From Macrosoma leucophasiata (taxonomy: Eukaryota > Arthropoda > Insecta > Lepidoptera > Hedylidae): 64,000 nt of DNA. This document shows, piece after piece, positions 31,684-43,155 of the stretch. The notes under the pieces are model-generated. The model was not told the DNA's origin. It ran no database searches and saw only the letters and a list, made by a program, of their open reading frames with translations. Made by a program: the position numbers and the translations under genes. The stretch lies in contig JAWQUS010000017.1 in the NCBI GenBank assembly GCA_036365455.1, positions 7,936,001 to 8,000,000 of the forward strand, in the 5' to 3' direction. Each line of letters begins with the position of its first letter. Position 1 is the first letter of the stretch.

Positions 31684-31701
31684 TGGTGCCGAAACCCGGG
31701 A
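31684..31701 (+). other. Primer binding site
   Basis: TGGTGCCGAAACCCGGGA starts 5 bases after the LTR, with the leading TGG that pairs with a tRNA CCA end. I do not assign the tRNA. Confidence 0.85.
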
Positions 31702-32471
31702 TTTTCACCACTTTTGACCTCTCGACAAACGAATGTTCATGGTATTTCTGGTTAATCGTATTGTTACAGTTTAGATAGTGAATAATAAGTGTGTTCAATC
31801 TAACAAACTTTTTTCCGTACAGATGTACCTAACTACCTACATACATATTAACATTACAATTTTAAACAGTAAATCGTAACGAACAGGGAGTTCGTGTTTA
31901 TTATCGTTCTTTCTTATAATTATTGATTTATTGTGGGATCAAATAAACAATCTCATCTATTTATCGGTGTTTATTTAATTACTTATCGGCTTACAATAAT
32001 TCAGTTCTTAAAATATTTGTATTGTTTTGTTTTCATATAAGTATTCGTAAACAGAAATAATAATTTCTCTATTAAATGGTGTATGAAAATTGACCATTTA
32101 AAACGTTTCAATCGAAATCGCATTCATTAGCTAACAATAAAAAAATCATCAACAACTTTAAGGTATATTGCAATCATCGCAAGATTGCAACTGTAACCAA
32201 CCGACCGACGCTCGACTCGTTACTCGCCCGTATTGTTGATTCATATCGACCTTATTGTTAAAGAAATAAGGATTGGTTTTGTGTGTTCGTTTTGTAAACA
32301 ACAAGAATCACTTCTTTAATTACCTAACTTTGTTTCTCGTATGTTATCAAACGTATTAAAGTTCGTGAAATTGTAAACTTAAATATATTTTTTAATTGTA
32401 ACGTTTACTAATAACTTTACATAGGTGATTTAAACTCATATTGTTAATTTAAACGATTTAATTTGGTAGGT

Positions 32472-35400
32472 ATGTCCCTTTTGAGAAGGCATTCATCTCG
32501 TAAACTTAGTACTTCAAAAAAATCGAAACTAAAGTCAATTGACATTGAATATTCTGCACAGGATTTACCGTCTTTACGAAGAAAACGTACGATCGCTTAT
32601 AAACGGTTAAGCAGGGCTTTAGAGATCGGTGTTTCCGCTACTAACGATGATTCTCAAAAGGAGTTGTTTTTTTCGTATCATCAAGAAGTAAAGAATGTAG
32701 CGGCTAATTTCGAAGATGCGCATTTTGCTATCTTAGAAATTTTGGATGACGCTGAAAGCGAAGATACTGAAATCCAGGAGCGTTTTGATGAAATGTATTA
32801 TAGAATTTTATCGATTTTTCGTAGTTTAAATAAATCCGAATCATTCGATTCTCACGGTAGTACTTCGGGTATGAATATTCGGTTACCGAAAATATCACTT
32901 CCGAGTTTTTCCGGTAATATTAAACAGTGGCCGGAGTATTTCGATACGTTTAATGAGTTGATTAATAAATCAAAGACTCTTACTGATACTGAGAAGTTTC
33001 ACTATTTGATATCTTCTCTCAGCGGCGATGCGTTATCGGTAGTTAAGGCATTCCCTATTTCTCATGAACATTATCGTGACGCTTTCGACGCTCTCATTTC
33101 CCGTTATAAAAACAAACGTGATTTAGCCTTTACCTGTTGGCGAGATATTTTAAATATTAATTTCAAATGTAATAATGCTCACGAGTTCCGAAAGTCTCTT
33201 GACTTGTTCGAGGAAAACTTAACTATATTGAAAACAATTAATTTACCGGTATCGCAATGGGATTTTATTCTAACATATCATATTTTATCGAAACTAGACT
33301 CCGGATTGCGCCGTAATTTTGAAGAAAAATATTCACACACAGAATTACCGTCGTATGACCAACTAAAAGATTTTTTGCAATCAAAGTGTGAGGCTTTATT
33401 ACGAGATAATCATTTTTCCGAACAAGTCAAATCTATCGGAAGCTCTGTGCCGATTCACTCTAAGCGTACGCAGGTACTTGTAGCCGCAACCGACAAACCC
33501 ACTGAATCTACTTTTACTAAAACCGTCTTAAATCCTAGCAAGTGTTCTTATTGTGCAGAACATCACACTATATCCTCTTGTCCTATATTTTCGAAGAAAA
33601 CGGTGGACGAACGTATGAACATCGCAACAGAAAGAAACTGGTGCTTTAACTGTCTAAAGCCTTCTCACCAATTAAAACATTGTAATTCTGTTTTTTCATG
33701 TCGCATCTGCAAACGTAAACATCACACCTTACTTCACCGAGATAAAACTAACGAATCAAATAATATTGTATCGAGTTTGGTTTCTAGATCTCAATCGAAT
33801 ACAACTGTGTTGCTAGCTACTGCAATAGTGCAAATTAAGGATGCATCAGGTCAAATGCAGTCCTTCCGTGCTTTGTTTGACACTGGTAGTCAAAGCAATT
33901 TTATAACCGAATCAGCTGTTAAACGTTTAAATTTAAAACCAGAGCCGGCTGTTGACAGTGTTAGTGGACTTGGAGAAGCAGTAGCTCCCATTTCAGGTGA
34001 GGTTTCTTGCTGTGTAGGTACTAATGGTAGGATTGTTTTTAATTTAAATCTACACGTTATTTCTAAAATATGTGGTGATCAGCCTGTGGCAAACTTAAAA
34101 ACATCAGGATGGTCACATATTAATTCATTACCGTTAGCCGATCCTGGTTTCGATATTCCAGGGCCGATCGATATTCTGTTTGCAGCAGACGTATTTGCTG
34201 AATCTTTGCTTAGTGAACGTATTAAGGGAAATTCAAACCAACCTACCGCTTTCAATTCTATATTTGGTTGGCTTCTATTAGGCAAAACTTATTTAACGTC
34301 TCATACCTTGTTGCATACGTCATCCGATGTCAATAATGAGCTTAATTCAATGGTTCAGCGTTTTTGGGAATTAGAATCGTTACCTGATGCTGAGCTCCTA
34401 ACTCCAGAGGAAGCACTCTGCGAACAAAAGTTTATCTCAGAGTACAGTCGTGACGACAATGGACGTTATGTGCTGTGCTTACCCTTCAAAAATAATTGCG
34501 AACCTGAGTTCATCGGATCTCGAGATGTTGCATTGCGCCGTTTTTACGCCATTGAACGCAGACTATCGCGTGATTTGAATTTACGTAGTCAATACGTCGA
34601 TTTTATGTCGGACTACGTAGAAACTGGTCACATGACATTAGTGCCTTCAAAAGAAATGGGAAAGGGAAAGTACTACATACCACACCATTGTGTTCTGCGT
34701 CCTGATTCTGCCACTACGCGTCTTCGTGTGGTATTTGACGCCTCGGCTAAGGATATTAACTCCTTGTCTTTAAACGATACTCAACTTGTAGGTCCTAAAC
34801 TTCAAGCTAACATATTTCAGATTCTTTTACGTTTTCGAAGGCACAGTATCGTCTTTATGGCAGATGTTCGCCAAATGTACCGCCAAATCTTAATTATTTC
34901 AGATCATCGTGAATATCAGCGTATAATTTGGAGGGACTCACCTGACGCACCTCTTAAAGAATATTATTTGAACACCGTCACATATGGCGTCGCTTCTTCA
35001 CCATATCTTGCATGTCGTTGTTTGAAACAGCTCGCTGATGATCATGGTGATTTGTATCCAATAGCCAAAGAAATAATTAAGTCCGATGTTTACATCGACG
35101 ATGTGATAACTGGATGTGACTCTTTGGAAGGCGCTCAACAAGCTAAGCATCAGCTTATAAATATTTTTCAGCGAGGTGGATTTCAACTCCGAAAGTGGGT
35201 CAGTAACTTTCCTCAGCTTTTATCGGATCTTATTCCAGAAGATTTGTTGTCGGGCTCGGTAACGCTGGATAATTCAGAACCTTCCGTTTTGAAAGTTCTC
35301 GGTCTAAAGTGGGATCCAGTAGACGATAGTTTTGTTTTCGAAATTAAACCTTCAGACCAGCCTTGTACAAAGCGTTCCATTCTGAGTGAGATTGCTAAAA

Positions 35401-37658
35401 TATTCGATCCGCTTGGGTTTTTATCCGCCCTTACCATACTAGCCAAGTCTTTGATCCAGAAACTTTGGATTCTTGGACTTGATTGGGATGAAACTCCCCC
35501 AAGCGATATCGTTCGTATATGGGACACATATCGCAATCAACTGCCTCAACTAAAAGAACTTAAAATTCCTCGTAAGCTTACCGGTAGTGAAGCAAAATCT
35601 TATGAGTTACATGGTTTTTCTGATAGTTCCGAAGTTGCCTACGGTGCGGTGTTTTATTTGCGTGTTACACACGGGGATGGCAGCTGTCAAGTTTTCTTTG
35701 TATGCTCGAAAGCTCGCGTTGTTCCTTTAAAACGTATTTCATTGCCTCGATTGGAGCTTTGCGCTGCCGTTCTCCTCGCAGATTTGTACAAGATTGTGTG
35801 TGACATTTACCTCCCCCACATATCGTTTGACGCTGTATACCTGTGGTCCGACTCAATGGTTGTACTGTCATGGTTGCGCTCCCCTTCATCACGTTGGGCT
35901 ACATTTGTTGCTAATCGTGTAAGTCACATACAAGACATTGTACCAACAAAATGTTGGCACCACGTAATATCGGGAGATAACCCCGCTGATATTTGTTCGC
36001 GTGGTCAGTTTCCATGTGAAGTGCTTCACAATTCGTTTTGGTGGGCGGGGCCTAACTGGCTATCTCAGGAACACGCTGTCTGGCCTATAAATCAGGTGGA
36101 ACCGTCAGAAGTGGACAAGGAACTTATAGAAGCTGAATCTCGTAGGCCCGTAGCTTTAATTTCTGAAAGTTTACGAGATAAGCCACCATCAATATTTGAT
36201 GATCTGTTAACTCGCTACTCTTCTTTACAACGGATAGTCACAACTTTATCGTATATTTATCGGTTTTTTAACAATTCTCGAAATTCAAATCAAGCGAATC
36301 GTAATCGGGTGCTTACTAATGTTGAGAAACATAACGCGTTATTACAAATTATTAAGCACGTACAGAATCAAGTTTTTAAAGTAGAGATATCTAACCTTAA
36401 ATCTGAAAAACCGTTGCTAAAGCAGTTTCAAAAACTTAATCCTTTTTTGGATAGTGGAGGCATCCTCAGGGTGGGCGGTAGAATTTCTAGGTCAGGATTA
36501 GAATACGAACAGAAACACCCTGCTTTCCTACCATCTGATCATCCATTAACCTATCTAATTATTGATCATATTCATCGCAGCTATTGTCACCCCGGGTTAA
36601 ATACCACACATTTTTTACTATTGCAACAATTTTGGATTATATCAGCTAAACGTACTATTCGCCGACATCTCTCAAAGTGTATGCAGTGTTATCGTACCCG
36701 ACCGCAGCCTTTGCAGCCGTTTATGAGCGATCTTCCTTCATATCGTGTCAATCAGGTGAAGGCCTTTTCAACTGTAGGAGTCGATTTTGGCGGACCGTTC
36801 CGCATTAAATTAGGTCCACATCGAGGTGCTAAAATTGACAAGGCATATTTGTGTTTATTCATATGTCTTGCTACCAAAGCGGTTCACCTCGAAGTCGTTT
36901 CAACGTTATCAACAGACGGTTTTATTGCGGCTCTAAGGCGCTTCGTTGGTCGCCGTGGTCGTTGTAATATTATACATGCAGATTGTGGAACGAACTTTAT
37001 CGGTGCTAGAAATCGACTGTCCGAAATTCAATCTTTAATGCAACAAGCTTCTGATGCAGAGAGGATTGAATTTAAATTTAACCCGCCATCAGCTCCACAC
37101 TTTGGAGGCGTTTGGGAGATCCAAATCAAAGCTGCCAAGTCACATTTGTACCGAATTGTTGGCAACCAGGTGCTGACATTCGAGGAGCTCTCCACATTAT
37201 TTATTCAGATTGAGGCAGTTTTGAATTCACGGCCGTTGTATCCTTTGAGCGCGGATCCAAACGACTTCAATGTTTTAACTCCTGGTCATTTTTTGACCTT
37301 AGAACCGCTTACAGCTGTTCCCGATGAGGATCTCTCGAATATAAACATAAATCGGCTTCATCGGTGGCAGTTGCTACAATCATTTCATCAAAATTTTTGG
37401 TCAAGATGGAAAAATGAATATCTTCATTCTCTTACTCAACGAGCCAAATGGACCAAGGATTCTAAGCCCTTAAAGATAGGTGCATTAGTGCTGATCAAAG
37501 ACGATAATCGAACACCGCTGCATTGGCCATTAGGAAGAGTCACGAATCTTATTTCCGGAATTGATGGTGTGGCTCGAATCGCGATAGTCATGACAGCAAA
37601 TCGTCATGAAATTCAACGACCTTTGGTTAAATTATGCCCTCTTCCTACGGAGGACTAA
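32472..37658 (+). CDS. BEL/Pao Gag-Pol polyprotein
   Basis: 1728 residues, uninterrupted. The ATG at 32472 (MSLLRRHSSRK) is preferred; a TTG at 32463 would add three residues. Domains in order: a Gag-like region of the DUF1759 type from about residue 138 (LPKISLPSFSG); zinc-knuckle cysteines from C358 (CSYC) and C391 (CFNC); aspartic protease D470 in FDTGSQSN; reverse transcriptase with D798 and YIDD at 874-877; the Pao-type A17 region and RNase H acidic residues (D1051, D1127); integrase zinc-binding His pair with C1403 and C1406; integrase core D1438, D1504, E1549; and a basic C-terminal domain of the DUF5641 type. All catalytic residues I can check are present. The protein would be processed by its own protease and copy the element through RNA. 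Gag and Pol are in one frame, as is usual for this superfamily. Confidence 0.97.
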   Translation: MSLLRRHSSRKLSTSKKSKLKSIDIEYSAQDLPSLRRKRTIAYKRLSRALEIGVSATNDDSQKELFFSYHQEVKNVAANFEDAHFAILEILDDAESEDTEIQERFDEMYYRILSIFRSLNKSESFDSHGSTSGMNIRLPKISLPSFSGNIKQWPEYFDTFNELINKSKTLTDTEKFHYLISSLSGDALSVVKAFPISHEHYRDAFDALISRYKNKRDLAFTCWRDILNINFKCNNAHEFRKSLDLFEENLTILKTINLPVSQWDFILTYHILSKLDSGLRRNFEEKYSHTELPSYDQLKDFLQSKCEALLRDNHFSEQVKSIGSSVPIHSKRTQVLVAATDKPTESTFTKTVLNPSKCSYCAEHHTISSCPIFSKKTVDERMNIATERNWCFNCLKPSHQLKHCNSVFSCRICKRKHHTLLHRDKTNESNNIVSSLVSRSQSNTTVLLATAIVQIKDASGQMQSFRALFDTGSQSNFITESAVKRLNLKPEPAVDSVSGLGEAVAPISGEVSCCVGTNGRIVFNLNLHVISKICGDQPVANLKTSGWSHINSLPLADPGFDIPGPIDILFAADVFAESLLSERIKGNSNQPTAFNSIFGWLLLGKTYLTSHTLLHTSSDVNNELNSMVQRFWELESLPDAELLTPEEALCEQKFISEYSRDDNGRYVLCLPFKNNCEPEFIGSRDVALRRFYAIERRLSRDLNLRSQYVDFMSDYVETGHMTLVPSKEMGKGKYYIPHHCVLRPDSATTRLRVVFDASAKDINSLSLNDTQLVGPKLQANIFQILLRFRRHSIVFMADVRQMYRQILIISDHREYQRIIWRDSPDAPLKEYYLNTVTYGVASSPYLACRCLKQLADDHGDLYPIAKEIIKSDVYIDDVITGCDSLEGAQQAKHQLINIFQRGGFQLRKWVSNFPQLLSDLIPEDLLSGSVTLDNSEPSVLKVLGLKWDPVDDSFVFEIKPSDQPCTKRSILSEIAKIFDPLGFLSALTILAKSLIQKLWILGLDWDETPPSDIVRIWDTYRNQLPQLKELKIPRKLTGSEAKSYELHGFSDSSEVAYGAVFYLRVTHGDGSCQVFFVCSKARVVPLKRISLPRLELCAAVLLADLYKIVCDIYLPHISFDAVYLWSDSMVVLSWLRSPSSRWATFVANRVSHIQDIVPTKCWHHVISGDNPADICSRGQFPCEVLHNSFWWAGPNWLSQEHAVWPINQVEPSEVDKELIEAESRRPVALISESLRDKPPSIFDDLLTRYSSLQRIVTTLSYIYRFFNNSRNSNQANRNRVLTNVEKHNALLQIIKHVQNQVFKVEISNLKSEKPLLKQFQKLNPFLDSGGILRVGGRISRSGLEYEQKHPAFLPSDHPLTYLIIDHIHRSYCHPGLNTTHFLLLQQFWIISAKRTIRRHLSKCMQCYRTRPQPLQPFMSDLPSYRVNQVKAFSTVGVDFGGPFRIKLGPHRGAKIDKAYLCLFICLATKAVHLEVVSTLSTDGFIAALRRFVGRRGRCNIIHADCGTNFIGARNRLSEIQSLMQQASDAERIEFKFNPPSAPHFGGVWEIQIKAAKSHLYRIVGNQVLTFEELSTLFIQIEAVLNSRPLYPLSADPNDFNVLTPGHFLTLEPLTAVPDEDLSNININRLHRWQLLQSFHQNFWSRWKNEYLHSLTQRAKWTKDSKPLKIGALVLIKDDNRTPLHWPLGRVTNLISGIDGVARIAIVMTANRHEIQRPLVKLCPLPTED

Positions 37659-37794
37659 TTTAAATCATTATTAGTTTTATTCTATCGTATCGCTAGTATT
37701 TCGTTTTATTTATATCATTAGTATATCGTATAGTTATTAAGTTGAGTTCCGTAGCATCTTCGTCTTTTTAACCAGAAAATACCATAGGCATTTT

Positions 37795-37805
37795 GGTGGG
37801 CGGGA
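37795..37805 (+). other. Polypurine-tract-like sequence
   Basis: ggtgggcggga lies directly before the 3' LTR, where plus-strand DNA synthesis is primed. Two pyrimidines interrupt it. Confidence 0.65.
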
Positions 37806-38179
37806 TGTTTCGTTATCATATTATTCAATTCTTAACGATGCAACACGTATCTACGGCGGTGGCAAACCAGGCTCAAAAAACTGGAATGCACACCGTACTC
37901 GTCAAACATTGGAGCTGACTGTCAAGTGTCAGATTCGAAACAAAACCAGTTCACTTGTCATCGTCGTCGCGCGCGCATCGCACATAACGCGAAATTCGTT
38001 TTTCTACCTACGACACGAATCCCTGTATAAGCTGGTGGAGGATCATCGAGTGCAGTCAGCAGTCCAAGGTACGTGTGTGCATTGTATTTGCTGCTGCCTA
38101 TTTACGAAAGCATCGTTAAATCGTCTGACTACCTGTCTGTCCCCTGTAGTGACCAGCCACCTCGGTGCGGGTTCCTACA
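37806..38179 (+). repeat. 3' LTR of BEL/Pao element
   Basis: Same length as the 5' LTR. Aligned by eye, the only difference is G in place of A at the position equivalent to 31462. Confidence 0.95.
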
Positions 38180-38390
38180 TCCCCAAAAAATAATGTTTGT
38201 AAAGAGACTCGAAGTCCAAAGACGGCAAAAGGATACGCGACCGATCAGCAAGCCTCTGGACCACATTAATAACGTAATTAAATCTACCATAGTCCTGCGC
38301 GCACGCAACGCCTATATAAGCCAAAAAACACAGCCATACTCGACGAGAACGATATAACATGATATCCCAACTAAGAAAAAGAATATGTAC

Positions 38391-38427
38391 TTACCATCAA
38401 TGTGAACTGTATGCTTAAAAAATTGTA
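38391..38427 (+). mobile_element. Bm1-like SINE 3' scrap
   Basis: accatcaatgtgaactgtatgc followed by ttaaaaaatt matches the end of the family. Confidence 0.5.
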
Positions 38428-38627
38428 GATATATAGTGCTCCAATGAAACTGAAATTTATATCTTGCCAACATTTTGATTCCTTTACAGCGTTCTCGGAA
38501 CTGGGCAGGCTTGTTTGCAGTTTTTAGAGCTAGTAGGACTTTTAAACATGTACGCGAACATAAAACCCGTGAACATGAACGAGAATAAAGACACTAGCAT
38601 CATAGCATCATTGTGTTGTTTGCCAAA

Positions 38628-38760
38628 GAGTTGGCTCGTAAACAAGCAGTAAAAGTCCTGTGTTTCATTGTAAAGGGTGAGACTGCTCTATCGCGGCTTA
38701 CTGTATATTTCACTGTAAAATTACAACTATGCTAGTTTCTTGTTTCCGTTTAATTGTGGA
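38628..38760 (+). repeat. Local direct duplication, copy 1 (partner 39486-39620)
   Basis: agttggctcgtaaacaagca, cctgtgtttcattgtaaagg and gcttactgtatattt are shared in order. A SINE C copy lies between the two. Confidence 0.85.
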
Positions 38761-38777
38761 ACTATCGTTCTAATTGT

Positions 38778-39055
38778 TTTGATATTATTTCGCATTAACA
38801 CATGCTTGTGAAATATATTTTATTTTTAAAGAAAAATGGAAAGAAAAATTTGACTTCAGGCGAGGCTCGAACTCGCGACCTACTGGGAATCTAGTCCAGC
38901 CGCTCTTCCAATTGAGCTACTGAAGCCCTGCCCGATTTGTCCAATCTTTCCTTCACATCTATTGCATTGCTTTATGGTAGCAGTAGCGCCATCTATTACC
39001 AACTATGCTAGTTAGGCAACCGATATAATAGACTTTTCAGTTTATTACACGATAT
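38778..39055 (-). mobile_element. SINE family C, slightly 5'-truncated
   Basis: The tRNA-like module is at 38853-38926 and identical in layout to 19821-19894. The tail (aatatcaaaac on the minus strand) is at the left. The 5' end at the right stops within the caataaactga region. Confidence 0.85.
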
Positions 39056-39377
39056 AAGTAACTGTTTTAGTTTCATAGTAGCATATAACACCATATAATA
39101 CACTTGCGAGCTTTAAATTGGAATCATAGAAACCTATCCTGCGTGACCGCAAAACTTTAGAACTTTAAAAAGCTCTTTTTTTGTTCAGTTTTAGAAATTC
39201 ACATTCGTCAGAGTTTTTAACATTAAAGTTCAGCAAACAGTCATATATTTTTCATTGATAACTAGTAAATTCTACGTGCAACCAAAATAAAAAAACCGAA
39301 ACATTTATACAAAATGTAATAGTAAACTTGCTGGAATTTGCTTTTTAGTTATTTATGAAAATACTTAAGCCTTAATA

Positions 39378-39413
39378 CCTTACATTTCATATAGATAGCT
39401 ATGAAATGTAAGG
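39378..39413. repeat. Perfect 14-bp hairpin
   Basis: ccttacatttcata and tatgaaatgtaagg flank an 8-base loop. Short; function unknown. Confidence 0.7.
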
Positions 39414-39485
39414 CATTGTTGACTACAAAAAGCAGTCGACACAAGACGAGAATTAAAAACAAATATCGTAGTCCAGTTTTTACAA

Positions 39486-39620
39486 AAGTTGGCTCGTAAA
39501 CAAGCAATAAACGTCCTGTGTTTCATTGTAAAGGGTGGGACTGCTCTATCGTGGCTTACTGTATATTTGACTGTAAAATACAACTTCGCTAGTTTACTGT
39601 TTCCGTTTTTGTGGAATGTT
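39486..39620 (+). repeat. Local direct duplication, copy 2 (partner 38628-38760)
   Basis: Almost the same sequence as copy 1, roughly nine in ten positions by eye. Confidence 0.85.
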
Positions 39621-39624
39621 CATG

Positions 39625-41900
39625 TTTTTTTTTGGTTTCGTGACGTTAGTGTATCATTAACATGTTCGTTTTCTTTAAACTGTAAGTGATATGAGGCCGT
39701 ATTAATAGACAAAACATCTACTCGTATCTCAGTTAAGTACTCAAGGCGATCTTAATATCACGTTTAAGGTGAAGCCAAAGGGCAAAAAAGGGACCGTTAT
39801 AGATTTGTTATGTCTGTCTGTCTGTCTGTCTGTTCGTCCATCCGTTTGTCACATCCACTTTTCTGCGATGCTATTAGGACTCCCTACCTATCTGAACATC
39901 GGTGGATAGATAGATTTTGTGAGCCGCTTTATGATTTTTATACAGAGATAAAAATATAGGTTTTCAAAATTGGAACTGAAACTGAACAAGATTTTCTTTC
40001 TTTGAAACAAAATTGCTACAGATCTTAATGAAAACTTTCAACGTAAATTATTTTGAAAGAAATAATAATATAATATATTTACCAGTTTTTGAGATGATAC
40101 CTTTTCTCGACAAATATTGATTGCTACCCTTACTCTTGATGGATGATTACGACTCGCACTTGGCCGCATCCAAAACGGGGTCCTAATGCCGTAAAGTAGT
40201 AACAATTTAAAATTACAAAATACTTTTGGTTCGTCTTGGCTTTGTACGCGTGCGGTTTAGACACAAAGTAGCGTAGGTATGTCTTATTTTCAGGATTAAT
40301 GGGTCATCATTGGTTCGGCGGAATTTACAGAATAACATATACGCAAACGAAAAAACGTTGTCCTAAGCCTTAACATATGGCGTATATATGTAGGTACCTA
40401 CTGTCACAGAATATGTAATAATACTACCTATAGAACGGACACTTCGACGTCCTACCTGATTTCCCCGCATCACCCAACCTCCTCCCCTTTTATGGGCTAC
40501 GGTTGGTATTTTGTACGTGCTACGCACACAGGTACACGTGTAAATACACGTCACTGATTGATGTATGTGTAATAGAGACCAAATTATGCGTTTGTATAGC
40601 ATTTTGGCAGAGTGTCCGCGGTGTGCTACTGTCTAACATAATATCTCATCTCTGTCTAAAATGTAACCTAAATAAAATAATTCAAACTGAATTTAATTTT
40701 CAGTCAAATTTTACTACCTATATTATATTTTATGTAGACAGCAAATATTGTTCAATCCTATCATTATTTTTAAATTGGTCGAAAAATATATAGACAGCTA
40801 ATTATTTTAGAACGTTACTGTTAAATAACGTAAAATAATCCTGCAATGCAAAAGTAAATATTTGAGGTTTACTATTAAATAGCCACTATCAAAACAAGTC
40901 GCTTTCATTGTTCAACTGTTGAAAACGCCATTTCAATTTGGTTATTTGTTTACAATGCACTCGTATAGTGCACCGCATAAACAATGTATGGTAAACGCGG
41001 TTGTAAACGAGAAAGTAATAATAAATCACATGTACGGATAAAAACAATACCTAACATCATGACGTCATAAAAAAATCTTTACGATTCCCGCTCCCATAAG
41101 TGCGATGGAACATTTTTTATTTAACCACCAACAAAAGAAAGTTATAAAAAATGCTCTAGGAACGTCCCTACTCTTTAACTGCACGAAAACCAAATATCGA
41201 ATACGAAATATTCGTTTGGTGGATATGATCCATATTCTTAGGTAAAGTAGTAAATAAAACATTTGAGTTTAAAACACTACAATAGGATTGTTGCCAATAT
41301 CTAAAATACAGAAAAAGATAGAATCATAAATAAAATTATACGGTCGGAAATAATTATTTTAATTTACCGTCATAACTAGATATAAGTGTAAATATTTACC
41401 TAAAACGTCTAAAATATCTCACATAAATGTAATCTATAAGGATAGCTAAATATTAAAACATTTAAAAACGTAAACCAAACTAACTAACCTAAACCTTATT
41501 TATCGATTGGCAACGCGATATAACATACAAAAAGGCTTCCCAACATAAATAGAAATAGCAAAGCCAACTGATTACACGAACTTGCATCAGAAAATAACTT
41601 ATTTAATCTAACCCCTCGTAAACACCCTTTAGCCATTTATCTAGCAACGCCGGAAGGTAAACATCCTGAACTTACCGTACCTTCTCATGTCGAGTGCCTT
41701 AAGAATTCACCCCCCACTTTTTATGTTTCCGCTGGCAGTTATATTTCGCTCAAGTGTAGGGTTCTCCATATTTTTATTACGCACAACGTAAAATCAAAAC
41801 TCGCCTGTCTAACCAACGAATGTTTGGTTTGGTCCCATGGTTGTATGAAAGATAGGATAGTTTTATGACTTTTTGTATTCCGCACAATATAAATCTTATA
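39625..41900. other. Unrecognised, with one microsatellite-like patch
   Basis: tctg repeats near 39808-39835 lie in a minus-strand Helitron-like remnant. The rest is AT-rich; frames at 40503 and 41065 show no gene signals. Confidence 0.45.
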
Positions 41901-41904
41901 ATGT

Positions 41905-42065
41905 ATTCGCTGGCGTCGGGGCGTGTCGACCCACCGCCCATTAGGGGAAAAATTTTCTTCTTTTGGAAGATGATTCTTCCACTAACTAGTGCAGTTAGTC
42001 AGCCGAACAATGGTGGTCAAACCATTCTAATGGGGCGGTAGTAAATGTAATAACGCAAGATGAGA
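41905..42065 (+). repeat. Dispersed repeat shared with 56262-56410
   Basis: ctggcgtcggggcgtgtcga, aattttcttctttt and aatggtggtcaaaccattct align with the 56-kb copy, where the same segment leads into a LINE 3' end. Confidence 0.7.
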
Positions 42066-42261
42066 TGAATAAAATAAAAACCGGTCAAGTCCGACAAGCC
42101 ACGCGCAGTGTAGGGTTCCGTAGTTTACAGGTTTGATTAATGAAAAAAATAAATAAATATTTTCTATGGAGTTCTTCAAAACTTTCGAGTAAAATACATT
42201 TGGTCGACTATCACTCGCAAACTTGTAAAGCCAACTTTTAATTTCGTTATAGGTAATTAGG

Positions 42262-42420
42262 GGGAGGTAGAAATACAATCGGCTCAAGTGATTCGGCAAC
42301 AGAAGTCGAGACGTGACCGGAAATGAATTTTCCGGACGCACCGGCGGATACTTTGAACAAACTACATCGAACAAATTCAATTTACTTGATACAATATGTA
42401 GGTATTTCACACAAAATACA
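42262..42420 (+). repeat. Recent local direct duplication, copy 1 (partner 42901-43055)
   Basis: Nearly identical to its partner, with about two substitutions and a small indel in 155 bp by eye. Both copies keep a minus-strand frame reading SSKLNLFDVVCSKYPPVRP, which follows from the nucleotide identity and does not prove coding. Confidence 0.9.
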
Positions 42421-42900
42421 GTGTTTTATACGACTCTAAGAGAGTCACAAAGATATTAAATATTCGTAATAGCATTATGAAATTAAACAATAAAGAAATT
42501 AAATGTACTTTCTCACAGCGCCGTAATCAAATACGAGTCACTAATCACAAAACAAAATGTGAACAACATACTTATTTGCCCCTGTCCGTTCAAATATTTT
42601 TTTGCGCAAATCTAGTAATCCAAATCAATGCAAAACGGAGCGGGGTTACTTAATCATTTCAACTTATTCTTTTGTCAATGTTAAGAACTGATAATGTACA
42701 GGAAAAAATATACTAAAAAATAATAACTTCACATGATATTTTATGTTAGTATGCCATCATTCCAACACTAACAAAAATATGTTTAATGTTTGATTCAATC
42801 AGAAACAAGCACTCGTATTATAGAACAAAACCTATTGAAATGGACACAAAATCTATATTTGCTTCGTACCAAAGTAAATAATACATTTGAGAAATAATAA

Positions 42901-43055
42901 GGGAGGTAGAAATACAATCGGCTCAAGTGATTCGGCAACAGAAGTCGAGACGTGACCGGAAATGAATTTCCCGGACGCACCGGCGGATACTTTGAACATA
43001 CTACATCGAACAAATTCAATTTACTTGATACAATATATATTTCACACAAAATACT
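42901..43055 (+). repeat. Recent local direct duplication, copy 2
   Basis: Begins gggaggtagaaatacaatcg. No inverted ends or A-tail, so not an obvious transposon. Confidence 0.9.
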
Positions 43056-43155
43056 GTTCTATAAAACGCTAAGTGAATTACGTAGACTGAATGGAGAATT
43101 ATAAAACTAGACGCAAAGGATTATTATTTTTATGGACGCAAGTCTATATTTCCAC

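Larger units (their letters stand above)
31305..38179 (+). mobile_element. Complete BEL/Pao LTR retrotransposon
   Basis: This is a 6,875-bp element with 374-bp LTRs, a primer binding site, a 793-bp leader, one Gag-Pol frame and a purine-rich tract. TCCCC at 31300-31304 and 38180-38184 is the 5-bp target duplication usual for this superfamily. The LTRs differ at one base (31462 A against G), so insertion is recent on an evolutionary scale. No env-like frame follows pol. It is the only element here that looks able to move by itself. Confidence 0.97.

Noticed and set aside
31408..31778. Two plus-strand protein-coding frames of 68-115 residues
   Set aside because: They start inside the 5' LTR and have near-identical counterparts in the 3' LTR at 37909 and 38073; LTR sequence.
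31305..38179. Endogenous retrovirus with an envelope gene
   Set aside because: The pol frame ends at 37658 and only about 150 bp remain before the 3' LTR; no envelope frame is present.
39800..39840. Functional microsatellite (TCTG)n
   Set aside because: It is part of a decayed Helitron-type repeat in which CAGA/TCTG runs are a standard component.
40363..40793. Genes on either strand near 40.5 kb
   Set aside because: Overlapping short frames on both strands in AT-rich DNA, without conserved motifs or exon signals.
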